Positions 54,296 through 64,000 of a DNA stretch of 64,000 nucleotides are shown one piece after another (position 1 is the first letter of the stretch; the number at the start of each line of letters is the position of its first letter). Source of the DNA: Francisella halioticida (GTDB taxonomy: Bacteria > Pseudomonadota > Gammaproteobacteria > Francisellales > Francisellaceae); NCBI RefSeq assembly GCF_002211785.1, contig NZ_CP022132.1, forward strand, positions 1-64,000. Reading direction: 5' to 3'. Both the position numbers and the translations under genes were made by a program. Below the pieces are notes generated by a model, which ran no database searches, had not been told where the DNA came from, and was given only the letters and a program-made list of their open reading frames with translations.

Positions 54296-54568
54296 TATCG
54301 TTTTACTCTTTTGTTATGACTAACTGATATATAAGCTACTTCTTTGTCTTTTAATAAATCATATATGCTCTTTTTTCTGATTGATTATCATATTTGTTCG
54401 ATAGCATTATAAAAAAAGCTAGATACTAATGATTTAAAAACACCTAAGCCAACACTAACAAATTCAAAAACCACAGAACTATAAAAGCACCAATAATGCA
54501 ACGATGCCGGCTCTGATTTTTCAAAACTCGCCTGATATCTCCTAGTAGCTTATAAAAAAATATTTCAT
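54296..54568. other. Intergenic stretch with a possible ABC-transporter remnant
   Basis: On the minus strand near 54290-54370 a frame reads DLLKDKEVAYISVSHNKRVK, like the end of YddA/SbmA-type ABC ATPases (ISVGHR motif). Upstream of it only broken frames are seen. This is probably the last trace of a lost gene; the identification is tentative. Confidence 0.3.
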
Positions 54569-56446
54569 TTACGATTCTGCTTTATAAGGCACCGATATAA
54601 CAACTCTTGCTGCAGTTTTTTTATCTTTTTTATCCATTGCAGCAATTGCCAACTTAACCATACGAGAATTTTGATTATGAAGTAAAAAGTGCCACCATTT
54701 TGTATTAACTACTTCAGGAATCACAACCACTGAATAGCCTCTTTCAGGATCTCTTAGGTCATTTTTACGTAAAATTTGTAATACTGGTGTAATAAACGAA
54801 TTATAGACAGGACGCATTATTAAAAGTTTTTCTTTAAATGCTAAATTTTTCCATTGGGCTTTTATCTTAGCTATTTTTTTCTCATTAGCCGAAACAAAAA
54901 CAGGTGTGATATCATCTGATATATTTCTTGCTAACCTTAATGCTTCTATTGTACCACGGTGAATACGAGAGACTAGAAGTATAATTTTAGGCTTTGCATT
55001 CTCATGAACGCAAGCATTTACAATAGCTTCATCAACACTTAATGCTAAGTTATTTTCTCTTTTTATGTAGTGATTCTTAATCGAGTATAAACCAAACATA
55101 ATAATTACAATCGCAATTATTATTATCCACACTCCTTCGAAAAATTTACTCTCCACAATTGTTATTAGTACAACAAATGTTGCTACACAGCCAAAAGCAT
55201 TTATAAAGGCTCTAAGGCCCCAACTTTTATATTGACGTTTATTTCTATACCAAAACTTAACCAAACCAGCCTGACAAAGAGTAAACGCAATAAATACTCC
55301 AAATGCATACAGTGGAATCAACTTACTAACTTGTGCTTCAAAAATAACTACCAAAATTGCTGATAAAACTGTCAGCATCACAATACCATTTCTAAAAGCA
55401 AATCTATCTCCAACACGTTGTAGTTGTTCTGGTAAATATTGATCTTTACTCATGATAGATGCTAGAGTAGGAAACCCTGTAAAACAAGTGTTTGCTGCCA
55501 TAAGCAGTATCAGACAAGTTGATGCCTGTAAAAAATAGTATAAAATACCATTCCCTAAAACTTGATGAGCTACCTGAGATAAAACACTCTCTGAAAAGCA
55601 GGGATAAATATTTGTTTTAGTAGCAATAAATGTAACTCCAGCAAACATAATTATAGATAGTAAGGTCATCAAAACTATACCGAATATAGCTTTTGACAGC
55701 ACTGGTAACTTATATGCTGAAACACCATTTGCATATGATTCAATACCAGTAAGAGCAGCACTACCTGATGAAAAAGCCCTTAAAACAAGAGTAATTGTTA
55801 GTACCCCTATTGAAGTATGCATTTGGTTAACATAATTCTGTGTATACTCAAACTTTGCTAAAGAACCATCGCTGTATTGATAAACCCCAATAACTATCAT
55901 TATAAGTATTGAAGCAATAAACATATATGTAGGCCATGCAAAGATTTTTGCTGTTGATTTAACCCCACGTAAATTTATAACCATTAAAAGTACAAGTAAA
56001 GCTAAAGCCAATTCAACAATATAATCATTTAATACAGGAAACGCTGAACTAATAGCAACAGATGCTGTAGATACAGATACGGCTACAGTAAGTATATAGT
56101 CAATGATTAATGATGCTGCTGTTAGTAAAAGTAGTTTTTCATTAAAATGAGTTTTTACTATCGAATATGATCCACCGCCTTCTGGATGGGCCTTTATAAC
56201 CTGAGCATAGGAGAATCCCATCAATAATATTAGTAAAATCACCATCAATGCAACACCAATAGCATACTTAGAAACAGCAGTAGCTCCAGCTATTGCTAAA
56301 ACTATAAATACCTCTCCTGTTGCGTAAGATACTGATGACAATGCATTTGAAGATAAAATTGCAAATCCTGAGAATAATCCTATTTTCTGTTCATGCTGCT
56401 TAGCTGCAGGAATTGGTGAACCGAATATTAGATTTCTTATTTTCAT
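54569..56446 (-). CDS. KimA-like potassium/amino-acid permease of the APC superfamily
   Basis: The 625-residue protein has an APC-type membrane domain (about 1-460) and a C-terminal cytoplasmic domain of the UspA-like kind (IILLVSRIHRGTIEALRLAR to VVVIPEVVNTKWW). The N terminus (ALSSVSYATGEVFIVLAIAG, AHPEGGGSYSIVKTHF, SLIIDYILTVAVSVSTA) closely follows Bacillus KimA, a high-affinity potassium importer formerly called YdaO, including the aspartate of the IDYILTV helix. I infer potassium uptake; an amino-acid substrate cannot be excluded. It lies 6 bases downstream of obg. Confidence 0.8.
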   Translation of the reverse strand: MKIRNLIFGSPIPAAKQHEQKIGLFSGFAILSSNALSSVSYATGEVFIVLAIAGATAVSKYAIGVALMVILLILLMGFSYAQVIKAHPEGGGSYSIVKTHFNEKLLLLTAASLIIDYILTVAVSVSTASVAISSAFPVLNDYIVELALALLVLLMVINLRGVKSTAKIFAWPTYMFIASILIMIVIGVYQYSDGSLAKFEYTQNYVNQMHTSIGVLTITLVLRAFSSGSAALTGIESYANGVSAYKLPVLSKAIFGIVLMTLLSIIMFAGVTFIATKTNIYPCFSESVLSQVAHQVLGNGILYYFLQASTCLILLMAANTCFTGFPTLASIMSKDQYLPEQLQRVGDRFAFRNGIVMLTVLSAILVVIFEAQVSKLIPLYAFGVFIAFTLCQAGLVKFWYRNKRQYKSWGLRAFINAFGCVATFVVLITIVESKFFEGVWIIIIAIVIIMFGLYSIKNHYIKRENNLALSVDEAIVNACVHENAKPKIILLVSRIHRGTIEALRLARNISDDITPVFVSANEKKIAKIKAQWKNLAFKEKLLIMRPVYNSFITPVLQILRKNDLRDPERGYSVVVIPEVVNTKWWHFLLHNQNSRMVKLAIAAMDKKDKKTAARVVISVPYKAES

Positions 56447-56452
56447 CCATAT

Positions 56453-57487
<1,035 letters not shown>

Positions 57488-57561
57488 CTAATGATACATT
57501 ATATACCCTAGTAGTCAATTTATCATTTTTATCTTTGATAAATTTTTGAATCATGAACTAT

Positions 57562-58470
57562 TTAAATTGAGTTATCTCCAATACCGCCAAAGGCAACCAC
57601 TGTCTCATGACTTTCACCATTTAAATTATAGTTAAATCTCAATCCTCTAATTTGCTTATACCACAACCTTAACTCTTCAGGGTCATTCGCCGTAACTCTT
57701 TGCCATCCTGCTCCAGTATTATAACTAATCTGTAAATTACTAACTCCCGAGAGCAAAACAGTCCTAACAGGAGCCCCAGTACCATCATAGTTTAACTGGA
57801 CTAAATTATCTTCAACATTCCCTTGTCCATCTGCTTGCTCTTCAACATAAATAATTCGAACAACATAGTCAGTATACAGTGTCGTGCCTGCAGGGAAGTT
57901 TTGATTTATAGCTGCCATATTAATAGCTGTTGAACCACTAGCTACATTATTTGCTGCTGTTATTAAATTTTGGTGGCTTTCGCTGGATAATAACATATAT
58001 CTACCCGCTGTAATTGCTGGCGCCACGGCTACTGGGCGTGTGAATGAAATTGCTCCTGAAACTATTGCAGTAGAAAGAACCTGCGGATCATCTATAGTTT
58101 GAACAACAAGAACATCTGTATCTGCTTCAAAGTTAGGCGTTAGAGTTGTCACCCCAGGTGTTAACGCTGCTCTTTGAGCAAAAATTATTGGGTAATTAAG
58201 AGGATTTAATTGCGAAGCAACTTGAAGTGATGATAACTTCCAGAATGAATATGTCGCATTTCCTGATATATAAGCATTATCAATGAGACTTCTAAAGATA
58301 TTATCTACCTCTACAGCCTCTGTATGGGTATGTAGATTTTCTACTGTTTCTATGTTCTGTCTTCGCATCTGATAAAACGATTGCACTATTAAGACCATAA
58401 CAATCCACGCAACAGCTATAGTAACTAATACCTCGACTAATGATACACCTAGATCTTTTCGCCTCATCAT
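57562..58470 (-). CDS. PilW-like prepilin, type IV pilus minor pilin
   Basis: The 302-residue protein has a type IV prepilin N terminus: a short basic leader, MMRRKDLG, then VSLVEVLVTIAVAWIVMVLI with the conserved glutamate at position 5 of the mature helix. The processing site is G before V rather than the usual F. The rest is a globular domain of PilW type (RVTANDPEELRLWYKQIRGL). Its ATG overlaps the stop of the preceding prepilin gene (TAATG). Minor pilins prime pilus assembly and need PilD for processing. Confidence 0.82.
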   Translation of the reverse strand: MMRRKDLGVSLVEVLVTIAVAWIVMVLIVQSFYQMRRQNIETVENLHTHTEAVEVDNIFRSLIDNAYISGNATYSFWKLSSLQVASQLNPLNYPIIFAQRAALTPGVTTLTPNFEADTDVLVVQTIDDPQVLSTAIVSGAISFTRPVAVAPAITAGRYMLLSSESHQNLITAANNVASGSTAINMAAINQNFPAGTTLYTDYVVRIIYVEEQADGQGNVEDNLVQLNYDGTGAPVRTVLLSGVSNLQISYNTGAGWQRVTANDPEELRLWYKQIRGLRFNYNLNGESHETVVAFGGIGDNSI

Positions 58471-58799
58471 TATGATAAATCCATATTTATACTCAAGTCA
58501 GTGTCATTCTTACTAGTAAAAGTCCAATTATTATTTCCAGAATCGGTAATAGTAACTGATGACCCACTATCCTCAGTATTATCTAAAGCTCCTGTAATTA
58601 GAAATTCATTAAACCTATTATCAGCTGTTCCAACTAGCTCAGCATCATTAGTTAAAAGAGTCTCGGAACTTTTGGCTCTATAAAGAATGATTTCATACGA
58701 CAATACAGCTATAGATATAACCAACATTGCTATTACTAGCTCAATTAGTGAAAATCCTTGCTGTTTCGATAGAGTCATTCTAAAACCTCTTAATCCCAT
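58470..58799 (-). CDS. Prepilin-type N-methylation protein (PilV/FimT-like)
   Basis: The 109-residue protein has a classical prepilin leader and helix, KQQG then FSLIELVIAMLVISIAVLSY, with the glutamate at +5. The globular part is short. It may start at 58799 (MGLRGFRMTL) or at 58778 (MTLSKQQG); neither is decided by a clear ribosome-binding site. It is the first gene of a two-gene pilin unit with the PilW-like gene. The family assignment between PilV and FimT/GspH types is uncertain. Confidence 0.78.
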   Translation of the reverse strand: MGLRGFRMTLSKQQGFSLIELVIAMLVISIAVLSYEIILYRAKSSETLLTNDAELVGTADNRFNEFLITGALDNTEDSGSSVTITDSGNNNWTFTSKNDTDLSINMDLS

Positions 58800-59027
58800 C
58801 TAATAAAAATATAATAAACCACTCTCACTAATACCAAGTCTGAGACCATCACCAGATATTCTAATTATCGTTAATCATCTAAATTGTATCAACTAATTAT
58901 AGTTAAAATGCTTATTTTTTCATTAAGCCTTACCAATTTTTAAGCTTGAGAGAAAGTTGAAAAATTAAGATGCTCCATAAATATGCTAAAATTATTCTAT
59001 TGAGGTTATATATGCTAATTAATTTAT

Positions 59028-59183
59028 ATGGGAAATATTTATAAAATTACCAAAAGTATAATTATTCTTATTTTTTGTTTACCAACAACTCTGTTAGCTT
59101 TTGTAGGACTTTTGATGTGTAGCAATCTCTTCCACCTATCAGCGGAATCTCAAATACTATATAATTTTCTAAAATCTGCCTAA
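59028..59183 (+). CDS. Possible 51-residue membrane or exported peptide
   Basis: An ATG opens MGNIYKITKSIIILIFCLPT and continues TLLAFVGLLMCSNLFHLSAE to a stop at 59181-59183. The sequence has a basic N terminus and one long hydrophobic helix, as in a small membrane protein. There is no clear ribosome-binding site and I know no homologue, so it may be non-coding. The flanking sequence (58800-59027) contains no other gene. Confidence 0.25.
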   Translation: MGNIYKITKSIIILIFCLPTTLLAFVGLLMCSNLFHLSAESQILYNFLKSA

Positions 59184-60660
59184 TTTATATAGGAATTTAA
59201 CAAATTAGTTTGATGATTTGTTAGTTCTAGAACACTAATTATTTCATTTTTAGACTTTTTCAAAACTATCTTAGAGTCTGGTATTTTTTGTTTTTTACCA
59301 TACTCACTATTTTCTGATTTTTTATAAGGCTGATAAGAAGCTCTTTTATTTAAAATAGTACCTGGAGCTCGTCCATATCCATGAGATTTATATACACAAT
59401 GCTTTGCTGGTGAACCAATCTCTTGTAATATGGTTGATAGATTCCTTTGCACTTGATAAGGCGTGTAAATACTATTGTTTTTACGCATTTGTTTTTGCCA
59501 AGGATGTAATAAATCCGTATCCAATAAACTTGCACATGCAAGTGAATTTATGTAGGCAAGTACACTAACTTGATTCCAAATATCTAGTGTTGGAGTATCT
59601 GGAGTTTCATATTTACCTAAAAGTAAATGTTGCTTAGAAAACCTAAAGAAATGCTCAATATTAAATCTACTTGAATATCTAGAAAATATTTCAAAACTAG
59701 TCAGCTTTCCTCTATCTTTGCCAGCTAACATCAACCACATATTTTTGTAGTATACTGGATCTCCATTGTCTTTAAAAACTTGAACTTTAACAATATCAAA
59801 ACAATTCTCATGCATTGGCATGTTCCTTTTTCCATGAATAATTAAATTATTCCAACGAGTCAATTTTACAGTATATACTTTTCCTCGTGTGGTAACTATT
59901 TCACATTGTTCAGAATCAGATGGAGCTGTAGTCCATGTTGATTCATCATTTAATTTAAAAGACTCACCATATTTTTTGAGCTTATTATCACTATGATCTT
60001 GAAAAGATAAATTTCTAACAGAGTTAAGCCTGCTTAACAATAATGTATTATTATGTTCTGAGTAAACTCTATGAATACATTCCATTGAACTGTATTTTGA
60101 GTCACCAATCAGAACATTAATATCTCCTGAATTCTCTTGATTAGATATGTATTTATGGAATTGATCTAAGCCTACACTAATACCAGAATCAGCAGCAGTC
60201 ACTCGCTGCAAATTAACAGGTACCACCCATTGCCCCATCTCCTGCCTAAGTATACTAAATAAGAGTATGAATGACCTATGCCAACTTTACCCGTACCATT
60301 AGTCAATCCATAAACAAATCTTCTTCTATCCATGCTTTTTGAGTTAGGCTTTAAGATTGATGTTTCATCTAGAGCATAAAAATGTATGTTGGATGAATTG
60401 TTTAATTTTATTTCATTAATCAATTTTGTTCCCACTTTACCCAATATCGATGATTGTGATTCTATCTTTAGTATCTGAGATATGCTGCTATATTGTCGAG
60501 TAAAAAATGGGGATAAAGATAGCTCAACAGCAGTTTTAGCATTTGATGATGATAAAGCATCTATTAATTCAAATGTGGTATCAGCATAAGTTTCAAAGCT
60601 ATCATATAACTCTTCTCTAAATGAATTTGTATAGGCAAAATTACCAAAAGGAAAGGACAT
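59180..60660 (-). pseudogene. Transposase of IS4/IS701-like DDE type, frameshifted
   Basis: Two frames together give a transposase of about 490 residues. The upstream part starts MSFPFGNFAYTNSFREELYD and has FYALDETSILKP with the first catalytic aspartate and RRRFVYGLTNG. After YLVYLG a one-base deletion near 60240 shifts the frame. The downstream part (MGQWVVPVNLQRV) has VLIGDSKYSS with the second aspartate and SRFNIEHFFRFSKQHLLLG with the glutamate. No terminal repeats were recognised. Its 5' end abuts a LysR fragment, which it may have destroyed. Confidence 0.75.
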
Positions 60661-60665
60661 ATAAT

Positions 60666-60979
60666 GATCTATTTCAAAATTATTTACATGGAGATTATTA
60701 TAATTTATTCAATGCCCAGACATCAAAAGTCCCATTAGAAGCAAGTTTGGTTTATCGAATATAATAAGTTTTGATTGTTGCTTAAGTGTTTATAATGCTA
60801 TTATTCAAGGTGTTGGTTATGGTTTTTTACCAACCTTTCCTCTTAAAGTTAATGAGAGAAAAGACTTAATTAGTATAGATAAAGGAGTATCACTAGCCAG
60901 TGTTTATAGTTATTATGCATATTGTAACAAAGATCAGAATAAATTGAATATTATTAGGGGACTTTTTCAAAAATCTTAA
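60666..60979 (+). pseudogene. LysR-type regulator, C-terminal fragment
   Basis: The frame DLFQNYLHGDYYNLFNAQTS, KVPLEASLVYR then, after a frameshift near 60756, SFDCCLSVYNAIIQGVGYGF, LPTFPLKVNERKDL and YAYCNKDQNKLNIIRGLFQK resembles the end of the LysR substrate-binding domain. The DNA-binding N terminus is absent and the fragment begins at the edge of the transposase pseudogene. It is dead. Confidence 0.65.
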
Positions 60980-61091
60980 TGGTGTCTGGCAGCAAAAAAG
61001 TAGCAAGATTTTTTTTGCTATGGTATTATGACGTCATCTTTTGTCTGAAAATAGTAGACGAAACCTACTTCTTAAATTTATAAGGTCAAAT

Positions 61092-61712
61092 ATGAATTTC
61101 GAGTTTGCTAGAGAAAATATGATTAAACAGCAAGTCCTTACAGAAGGACTTTCTTTGGATGGTGTTGCTAAAATTATGGCAGACATCCCTAGGGAGATTT
61201 TTTTACCAAGGCAATTGCAAGGTTTAGCATATTGCGATACAGCATTAATAATTGATGATAGGCATTTAAGAAGTCCAATGCTTACAGCAAGGCTTATAGA
61301 AGCTTTAGATATCAAAACTAGTGATAATATTTTAAAGCTTGGTTTAGAGTGCGGCTATCCAGCAGCACTTTTAGCAAAATTAGCTAAAAATGTTGAGCTA
61401 ATAGATTATGATGAACAAAGACTTAGTCAAGCAAGGCGTCAGCTTGCAAATATAGGTATTTATAATATTGAATTTAATAGTGCTGAATACCTTATTAATA
61501 TTAAAAAGAACGAAAAGAAATATAATTGTATATATATATCAAATATCGTAGAGGAAAGTGAGATTGATAACTCTTTACTTGAGCTTTTAGAAGTTGGTGG
61601 TAGGGTTGTTTTTGTCGTTCGTAGTGGCGTATGTGACAAAATTTATATGATAACAAAAATTGCTAATGAGAAATATCAAAAAAGTTTTCTTTTTGATACG
61701 TACAATAAGTAA
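61092..61712 (+). CDS. pcm: Protein-L-isoaspartate O-methyltransferase family protein
   Basis: The 206-residue protein belongs to the PCMT family, which uses S-adenosylmethionine to repair isoaspartyl residues. It has the family start NFEFARENMIKQQVLTEGLS and an SAM-site segment in LKLGLECGYPAALLAKLA, where the usual GxGxGY is altered to LECGY, so activity may be changed. I start at ATG 61092; the frame opens earlier at a TTG (61041). It precedes tolC by 9 bases, so the two are probably co-transcribed. Confidence 0.8.
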   Translation: MNFEFARENMIKQQVLTEGLSLDGVAKIMADIPREIFLPRQLQGLAYCDTALIIDDRHLRSPMLTARLIEALDIKTSDNILKLGLECGYPAALLAKLAKNVELIDYDEQRLSQARRQLANIGIYNIEFNSAEYLINIKKNEKKYNCIYISNIVEESEIDNSLLELLEVGGRVVFVVRSGVCDKIYMITKIANEKYQKSFLFDTYNK

Positions 61713-61721
61713 AGAAACACT

Positions 61722-63251
61722 ATGAAAAATCTTGTTATATATTTTGTAAGTTTTTTTAGCTTTTGTTTGGCTTTAGCTAGCGAAGAAACTCCTGTTCCTA
61801 AATATAAAGATGTTGGTAGACCAGTAGGTACCGATGTTGCGTCAGATCCATACAGTGTTAAAAAACAATATGAAAAGGCTGATGAGATAAAGAAAAACAA
61901 TCAGTTTTACGCTCTCAAAAAGGCTGATAAAGTTGCTATGGTTGGTAAAACTAAAGATAAATTTTATAGTTTAGTTGATATATATGAACTAGCAACTAAG
62001 CATAATGCTGAATATCAAGCTGCAAGATCAACGTTCGCTGCAAATGTTGAGACCGTTCCTACTGCATTAGGTGCACTACTACCACAAATTGATATCCAAT
62101 ATAACTTAAGAAGAGACTTGTATAATCAATTTGGTGGACGAGTGGATGATACATCTAATGTTTTTAATTTTCAGGGATCACAGGTGCTTTTTGATTGGAG
62201 CAAATGGAAAACCTATACTCAAGCAACGTATTTGCAAAAATCTTATGCAATGATTTACGCCAAAGCTGAACAAACTCTAATTGTTAATACAGTACAGGCA
62301 TATTTTGAGCTGTTAAGAGCAGAGCAGGCATTACAGTTTCAGTTTGCAAACGAAGCTTGGAATAAAAAACTATATTTAACTCAAAAATATCAATATCAGT
62401 CAGGAATGGTTTCTTATGCTGATTTTAAAACTACAGATGCACAATACCGCCAAGCTATAGCAGATAGAATTAATGCACAAAGAAACCTTATTAATTCAAA
62501 AGCTGTAATGGCAAGACTTATTGGTAAGCGTATAAGCGCTATTTTGTATATCTCAAAGGATACTGAATTTGGTGACCCTATTCCAAACGATATTGATTAT
62601 TGGTTAAACACATCACAAAAATATAACATCGATATTGCTCAGAAAAAGTTTGAGTATCAAGCAGCTGGTGAAGGTGTTGGTATTGAGTGGGGCAATTTCT
62701 TTCCTCAAGTTAATTTAACTGGGGGCATAAATATGCAAAGAAATAGCTTTTCTGGAGATCCAGCACAAGTTGCTAGAATTCCTAAAAAATTTGATGTTGC
62801 TAGTATAGGTGGAAGTGTTAACTGGAATATTCTTCGAGGAGGGTCTGATTATGCTAAACTTAAAAAAGCAAGCTATGATAATCAAGCGGCAGATTATGCA
62901 TTATTACAGACAAAAAGAGAAGTTTATGCTGGAACTGTTGAGGCGTATCAAACAGTCGTACTAGATGCGGTAAGGATAAAAGCATATAGAGAGTCAGTAT
63001 ACTCAGGTATCGCGTCAGTAAAAGCTATTTTGGAAGGCTTTGAAGCAGGAACTCAAACAATTGTTGACTTACTAAACCGTCAAGCGATTCTTGTCCAGGC
63101 ACAGCTTTCTTTCGCAGATTCAATATTTAATTATGTTGAAGACTATGTTGCTCTTAAAAAATATCAAGGTGGCTTAACATATAAAGATGTTGCCTATATT
63201 AATGCAATATTAGGTAAGACAGATATTATATCTGAAATAGCAACGGAGTAG
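61722..63251 (+). CDS. tolC: Outer-membrane efflux channel TolC
   Basis: The 509-residue protein is a TolC-family outer-membrane channel used by drug efflux pumps and type I secretion. It has a signal peptide (MKNLVIYFVSFFSFCLALAS), a mature N-terminal extension and two outer-membrane-efflux repeats: the first around DIYELATKHNAEYQAARSTF and ALGALLPQIDIQYNLRRDLY, the second around YNIDIAQKKFEYQAAGEGVG and GNFFPQVNLTGGI. The length is typical. It follows pcm by 9 bases and is followed by a phosphopantetheinyl transferase gene after 10 bases. Confidence 0.93.
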   Translation: MKNLVIYFVSFFSFCLALASEETPVPKYKDVGRPVGTDVASDPYSVKKQYEKADEIKKNNQFYALKKADKVAMVGKTKDKFYSLVDIYELATKHNAEYQAARSTFAANVETVPTALGALLPQIDIQYNLRRDLYNQFGGRVDDTSNVFNFQGSQVLFDWSKWKTYTQATYLQKSYAMIYAKAEQTLIVNTVQAYFELLRAEQALQFQFANEAWNKKLYLTQKYQYQSGMVSYADFKTTDAQYRQAIADRINAQRNLINSKAVMARLIGKRISAILYISKDTEFGDPIPNDIDYWLNTSQKYNIDIAQKKFEYQAAGEGVGIEWGNFFPQVNLTGGINMQRNSFSGDPAQVARIPKKFDVASIGGSVNWNILRGGSDYAKLKKASYDNQAADYALLQTKREVYAGTVEAYQTVVLDAVRIKAYRESVYSGIASVKAILEGFEAGTQTIVDLLNRQAILVQAQLSFADSIFNYVEDYVALKKYQGGLTYKDVAYINAILGKTDIISEIATE

Positions 63252-63261
63252 GTTTATTGTT

Positions 63262-63903
63262 ATGTCCAAAGTCTCAGTTTTTATTTTAGACTTTGAAAAG
63301 TATCGTATAGAGCAAGTTGTATCATGGTTAAATAGTCGAGTTGACCAGTCAAAACTTACAAGTAAACAAAAAACATTTTCACAATTTGTTAGGTATTTTG
63401 TTTTATCAGAAAAATTCTGCCTATCGGATCCTATATTTGCATCGAAAAATGGTAAACCTTATTTGTGTAATAGTGATATTCATTTTAATATTAGCCATAC
63501 GGGTAGCAAGGTGATAATTGCAGTTGCAAACCAGCAAATAGGTATTGATGCCGAAGAAGTATCTGTCCAACGAAAAATTTTAAAAATAGCAAAAAGGTAT
63601 TTTAAACAAGATGAATTCTTAGCTTTAGAAAAAAGCAGTGACTTATACAAGAATTTTTATATATTATGGACTTTAAAAGAGGCACAAGTTAAGAGAAACT
63701 CACTTGGAATTGCAAAAGGTTTAGATAAAGCAACATTTAAAATAATTAACGATAATGATTGGGTTAGTGAGAATTATCCCAATGATTTTTTGACATTTTA
63801 TTATGAAGAGCTAGTGATATCAATTTGCTTTAGTAATATTAAAAGTCAGAGCTGCAATCTATTTGAGATAGTAGGTTTTGAATTTAAAGAAATAAAAATT
63901 TAG
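63262..63903 (+). CDS. 4'-phosphopantetheinyl transferase, Sfp type
   Basis: The 213-residue enzyme moves phosphopantetheine from coenzyme A to carrier proteins. The two family motifs are present: NQQIGIDAEEVS with the magnesium-binding D and E, and FYILWTLKEAQVKRNSLG with the W-x2-KEA core. FNISHTGSKVIIAVA matches the conserved histidine segment. It may serve acyl carrier protein or a peptide synthetase elsewhere in the genome; no partner is visible here. It is probably in one operon with pcm and tolC. Confidence 0.9.
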   Translation: MSKVSVFILDFEKYRIEQVVSWLNSRVDQSKLTSKQKTFSQFVRYFVLSEKFCLSDPIFASKNGKPYLCNSDIHFNISHTGSKVIIAVANQQIGIDAEEVSVQRKILKIAKRYFKQDEFLALEKSSDLYKNFYILWTLKEAQVKRNSLGIAKGLDKATFKIINDNDWVSENYPNDFLTFYYEELVISICFSNIKSQSCNLFEIVGFEFKEIKI

Positions 63904-63914
63904 AGGTAAGAGCT

Positions 63915-64000
63915 ATGGCTTTACATGGTAAGAAAAATATAATTGATGATTTTGACTTTTTTGAAGAATCTTTACCAAAAAATAGAATCCCAGTAGGATC
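63915..64000 (+). CDS. Start of an unidentified gene, cut by the window edge
   Basis: An ATG with GAGG upstream opens a frame reading MALHGKKNIIDDFDFFEESL, then PKNRIPVG, and it is still open at the last base. It lies 11 bases after the phosphopantetheinyl transferase gene and is likely to be in the same operon. By position it could encode a membrane fusion protein or another efflux partner of TolC, but the visible part does not show this. Confidence 0.5.
   Translation, partial: MALHGKKNIIDDFDFFEESLPKNRIPVG

Overview
The window looks like the origin end of a Francisella chromosome. Base 1 is the start codon of dnaA, followed by dnaN and by the tail of an MHS-family transporter gene on the opposite strand. 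The DNA is AT-rich. Several gene sets fit the genus: four tandem DUF3568-type lipoproteins, paired PlsC-like acyltransferases, pcm-tolC and trpBA. I place the genus with fair confidence and do not name a species. Many insertion sequences and broken genes point to a lineage losing genes, such as a host-restricted one.

Layout. 1-2607: dnaA and dnaN. About 2660-12500: a graveyard of nested insertion sequences. It holds two copies of an IS91-like rolling-circle element, a decayed second IS91-like transposase, several pieces of one IS3 element (type C below), an intact ISL3 element plus an ISL3 relic, an IS66 fragment, and an IS200/IS605 tnpA split by an IS91 insertion. One 327-residue protein of unknown function sits beside the IS66 fragment. 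12527-13432: two lipoproteins. 14072-15386 and 38311-39625: two direct copies of a second IS3 element (type A).

The 23 kb between the type A copies is mostly intact. It encodes a cytoplasmic [NiFe] hydrogenase that looks like group 3b (NADP-linked, sulfhydrogenase type; four subunits). With it come a maturation protease, a nickel permease, and hypF, C, D, E plus hypB and hypA. A peroxiredoxin and a small membrane protein lie inside the set. Then follow two MHS transporters, cytochrome b561, a Rieske oxygenase gene with one nonsense codon, an EEP-family nuclease or phosphatase, two PlsC paralogues, a third IS3 type (B) and trpBA. The sequence outside the two type A copies joins in frame as one gene, so the whole segment may have been inserted through IS recombination.

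40266-44838: the lipoprotein array, a ClC channel and a decayed M32 carboxypeptidase. 44929-52681: a frameshifted aspartoacylase, a second type B IS, a secreted protein clipped by that IS, a TetR regulator divergent from a drug exporter, a SnoaL-like relic, a deleted type C IS and a second Bcr/CflA-type exporter. 52844-58799: nhaD, a KimA-like potassium permease, obg and two prepilin-like genes. 59180-60979: a frameshifted transposase beside a LysR fragment. 61092-64000: pcm, tolC, a phosphopantetheinyl transferase and the start of another gene.

The hydrogenase block is the coherent functional system. HypA/HypB load nickel, HypC-F build the Fe(CN)2CO site, the protease trims the large subunit, and the enzyme would exchange electrons between H2 and NAD(P)H. 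No tRNA, rRNA or CRISPR array was seen.
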